64,000 nucleotides of DNA, from contig CAXTNT010000010.1 in the NCBI GenBank assembly GCA_964245825.1, forward strand, positions 75,776 through 139,775. The letters run 5' to 3'. Of this stretch, positions 61,021-64,000 are shown piece after piece (position 1 is the stretch's first letter; each line of letters begins with the position of its first letter). The notes under the pieces are model-generated. The model did no database searches, was not told where the DNA came from, and saw only the letters and a program-made list of their open reading frames with translations. Position numbers and translations under genes: made by a program. Source of the stretch: CAJCIY01 sp964245825 (lineage in GTDB: Bacteria > Actinomycetota > Actinomycetes > Mycobacteriales > CAJCIY01).

Positions 61021-61392
61021 TCAGGCCTGCGCCTCGTAGAAGGTGATGCGGTTTCCGCAGGGGTCGATGACGGTCAACTCGAAGCCGCCCCAGGGCGGGC
61101 TCTCAAGGCCCGGGCGGTTGTTCTTGTACCGCTTAGCGGCGAGCTCGGCGTGGAGGTCGCGCACGCCCGAGATCTCCACGCGCAGGTGGCTGCCCGGCGT
61201 TGCGTCGCCGTGATGCTCGGAGATGTGCAGGATCAGACCGTCGCGGCTGACCTGTTGGTAGAGAGGGAGATCGGGCTCGAACCGATGCTCCCAGTCGACG
61301 GTGAAACCCAACCAGTCGAGGTAGAACTCGCGCGCCTTGGCTTCGTCGAAGCTGCGCAGGATCGGGGTTACCCGACCGAACGGCGGTGCCAT
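61021..61392 (-). CDS. VOC/glyoxalase-bleomycin resistance-like protein
   Basis: 123 residues. RSFDEAKAREFYLDWLGFTV, DWEHRFEPDLPLYQQVSR and ILHISEHHGDATPGSHLRVE are typical of a VOC subgroup close to bleomycin-resistance proteins; VIDPCGNRITFYEAQA ends the second repeat with the metal Glu. It is probably a metal-dependent small-molecule enzyme or binding protein. Directly upstream on the same strand is a truncated peptidase E, whose frame runs into this gene's start. Confidence 0.85.
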   Translation of the reverse strand: MAPPFGRVTPILRSFDEAKAREFYLDWLGFTVDWEHRFEPDLPLYQQVSRDGLILHISEHHGDATPGSHLRVEISGVRDLHAELAAKRYKNNRPGLESPPWGGFELTVIDPCGNRITFYEAQA

Positions 61393-61597
61393 CGCCGAAG
61401 CGTAGGAGCTCGCACAGGGGGCTTTGGGGCAGGCCGCCGATCAGCTGCGCGGCGCTGGAGGGTCCCGTCGAGAACGGGTAGATCGCGGTGGGGATGACCA
61501 GCGCGCTGGCAGCGGCGATCGGCTGTCCCAGCATGCCGACCAGCGCGCCGTTGATGCGCGGGTTGCTGATGCCGGCGGAGGTGAGCAGCAACCTCAT
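61393..61597 (-). pseudogene. Truncated peptidase E (S51 family) remnant
   Basis: From ATG 61597 the frame reads MRLLLTSAGISNPRINGALV and ALVIPTAIYPFSTGPSSAAQ, then SPLCEL, the N-terminal 64 or so residues of Peptidase E (about 230 residues when complete). After that the frame continues out of phase through the VOC gene to 61133. The catalytic Ser and His lie in the missing part, so it is a 5' fragment of a broken gene. The junction is close to 61405. Confidence 0.7.
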
Positions 61598-61892
61598 GAC
61601 GTCTCTCGTCGCAGTCAAAGGGTGCCCTTTCCGGGAACGCCCGCGAAGGAGCGGACGCTCGCCGAGATCCTTGCGCTGCCGGAGGACTGTCGAACGGCGC
61701 GATCCTCAGCGCGATGCTGGCCAGTTCTCCCCGGGGGCGCCGCCTCGCAGACCGGCCACAGCACGGACCGCACGGCAGGACGGGCACTGCCGCGGCGCCT
61801 GTGGACGAGCGCCGACGGGCAGTCCTGGAAATGCTTAGCGTCGCTCTGCAGACGGCGCCGACCGGCGGAGCCGAGCCAGGGAGGGAAAGGCC
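61598..61892. other. Non-coding stretch upstream of the WXG100 gene
   Basis: I see no convincing gene in these 295 bases. A perfect AAAGGGTGCCCTTT palindrome is at 61618-61631. A coding-like string ERTLAEILALPED appears in one plus frame but has no recognisable start, length or family. GGGAGGGAAAGG at its right end is the ribosome site of the next gene. Confidence 0.45.
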
Positions 61893-62189
61893 ATGACCGC
61901 AGGCATCCGCGTCACCCCCGAGCAGCTCGACAGCCTTGGGGCGCGGGTGATGGCCGGCAGCGGGCAGATCGAGTCCGAGCTGCGTGCGCTGGCAGGGACG
62001 GTCGCTCCCCTGGGCAGCGACTGGGCCGGCGTGGCCCAGGCCCGCTTCCTCACGCTGTGGCAGGAGTGGCAGCAGGCCGCCGAGCAGCTGCACACCGCGC
62101 TGACCGGCATCAGCCAGCTGCTCACCCAGGCGGGGTCTGCGTACGCGCAGGCCGAGACCGCGATCGCCCAGAGCTTCGCGGCCCGCTGA
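61893..62189 (+). CDS. WXG100 family (ESAT-6-like) protein
   Basis: 98 residues, the standard size. A helical hairpin with the turn motif SDWAGVAQARF (WxG) in the middle and the secretion-type tail AYAQAETAIAQSFAAR, where Tyr-x3-Glu stands for the YxxxD/E signal. A good ribosome site precedes the ATG. WXG100 proteins are exported by type VII secretion as dimers. No EccC, EccB or partner gene is in the window, so this is an orphan. The DNA of its 3' end is duplicated downstream. Confidence 0.9.
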   Translation: MTAGIRVTPEQLDSLGARVMAGSGQIESELRALAGTVAPLGSDWAGVAQARFLTLWQEWQQAAEQLHTALTGISQLLTQAGSAYAQAETAIAQSFAAR

Positions 62190-62305
62190 ACCCCGGTAAC
62201 CCGGTAACCCGGTAACCCGTAGGGCACTGCACCCGAACAGGCCGAGACCGTGATCGCCCAGAGCTGCGCGGCCGGCTGACTGGGAGCGCGGTAACCCGTT
62301 GGGCG
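62148..62305. repeat. Duplicated 3' end of the WXG100 gene with GGTAACCCG repeats
   Basis: Bases 62148-62189 (the last 42 bases of the WXG100 gene) recur at 62238-62279 with three mismatches, 90 bases apart. Between the copies are three tandem CCGGTAACC units (about 62193-62219), and GGTAACCCGTTGGG appears again after the second copy. A worn tandem duplication is the simplest reading. Confidence 0.75.
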
Positions 62306-62566
62306 TGCACCAACACGCGAGCCTACGGCCCGCTGCCCCGAACCCGGTCACCCCGGTCGTGCACCAGCTCGCCGCCGCGCCGCCGTCTCGGTAAGGCGCC
62401 GACTGTGACGATAGGACCACCGATCTGACCATGCCTGCGGGCTGTTCGTCGCACTCGCGGAGCACGGGGAACCGCGACGGGGGGCGTGGTCATGCTCGGA
62501 GGCGGCACGAGCGCGACGACGTCCATAACCGGCGTTCCCGGAGTTCGGTCTGCGAACGCATGCGCT

Positions 62567-62715
62567 GTCAAAGCATCACGACCTCTCGCACCACCCACGC
62601 GACGCCGGCCGTGCACAACGTCAAACCATCCGACCTCTCGCACCACCCACGCGACTCGGGCCCGTGCACAACGTCAAACCATCCGACCTCTCGCACCACC
62701 CACGCGACGCCGGCC
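62567..62715. repeat. 53-bp direct repeats, two full copies and one partial
   Basis: Full copies begin at 62611 and 62664 with GTGCACAACGTCAAACCATC and continue with CGACCTCTCGCACCACCCAC and GCGAC. A partial copy (62567-62610) lacks the first third. Two mismatching bases and a 1-base length change occur only in the last positions of the unit. The rest of the 700-base gap 62190-62891 has no gene that I can support. Confidence 0.8.
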
Positions 62716-62796
62716 GCGTCAGCAGCCAGCCCCGAACGCCCATGGGGACGAAGGCGGCCACGCGTCGGGGCGGGCGCGGACCAGCCGGGGAACGCG

Positions 62797-62832
62797 CCGA
62801 GGGCGGCTCCGCGTGTGCGGAGCCGCCCTCGG
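62797..62832 (-). terminator. Hairpin terminator of groL
   Basis: A perfect 16-bp stem, CCGAGGGCGGCTCCGC against GCGGAGCCGCCCTCGG, with a 4-base loop. It lies 60 bases beyond the groL stop on the minus strand. No T-run follows. Confidence 0.75.
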
Positions 62833-62891
62833 TGAGTCGTACCGATGGACTTTGTGCCTCGTGCCGACGCTGATGCGCCGGCCGCCCAGGC

Positions 62892-64000
<1,109 letters not shown>

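Noticed and set aside
62567..62715. CRISPR array candidate
   Set aside because: The copies are adjacent with no unique spacers, the unit is 53 bp, and no cas gene is nearby.

Overview
The window is a chromosomal segment of a high-GC actinomycete. Starts are often GTG, genes are packed with 4-bp stop/start overlaps, and the gene content is typical of Actinomycetota: DUF3027, DUF2530 and DUF4389 proteins, a sacsin-like ATPase, the XPB helicase with its helicase-associated partner, a 13E12-type HNH endonuclease, a WXG100 protein and a GroEL with a Gly/Met-rich tail. mqnB and mqnD indicate menaquinone synthesis by the futalosine route, which argues against mycobacteria and corynebacteria. I cannot name the genus. 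There are no rRNA or tRNA genes, no CRISPR array, and no recognisable phage or transposon.

Left part (1-23.4 kb). A truncated methyltransferase, a beta-propeller lipoprotein, a GT87-like membrane mannosyltransferase and an epimerase look like envelope glycan genes. A LolA/RseB-like protein with a two-gene ABC exporter follows on the minus strand. Next come moaC, a mogA/moaB gene, moaE and a FAD-linked oxidase (molybdenum cofactor plus an oxidase), a ferredoxin/P450 pair, a BlaI repressor with an M56 peptidase and a palindromic operator, uppP and dps. Exonuclease III, a DinB-like protein, a thioesterase, an acyl-CoA dehydrogenase and two divergent acetyltransferases follow.

Middle (22.2-46.2 kb). 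A ROK repressor diverges from a three-gene xylose/ribose-type sugar ABC importer. After a DUF4389 membrane protein, an AI-2E family exporter with a truncated dehydrogenase, and a Pro/Ala-rich protein, there is a DNA-repair group: photolyase, a UdgX-type uracil-DNA glycosylase and an HNH endonuclease whose start codon lies inside a perfect LexA-type SOS box. Then come an MFS exporter, pdxH, citrate synthase, serC, the sacsin-like ATPase with DUF3027, another MFS protein, mqnB and mqnD.

Right part (46.2-64 kb). An MBL hydrolase, an MFS transporter with an apparent one-base frameshift, a zinc-ribbon repeat protein, a cold-shock protein, an APH-like kinase, the helicase-associated protein, a short-chain dehydrogenase, and a large zinc-ribbon/adenylate cyclase/AAA protein. 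The cyclase converges on a small cyclic-nucleotide-binding protein, and their two stop codons share one CTAG. XPB helicase, AlkB, a VOC protein, an orphan WXG100 protein and the 3' part of groL complete the window.

Points that stand out: moaE has no ATG, GTG or TTG start that would keep its first strand, but a CTG sits in a CTGA stop/start overlap, and the same CTGA geometry occurs at two other junctions. Intergenic DNA carries several repeat types: 71-bp hairpin repeats, a 14-bp tandem array, a 53-bp repeat sharing a GTGCACAACGTC core with another site, and a pentanucleotide tract inside a gene. Several gene remnants are visible. I see no clear unknown multi-gene system. The best leads are the CTG-coupled starts, the SOS box, the cyclase/cNMP-binding pair and the dispersed repeats.
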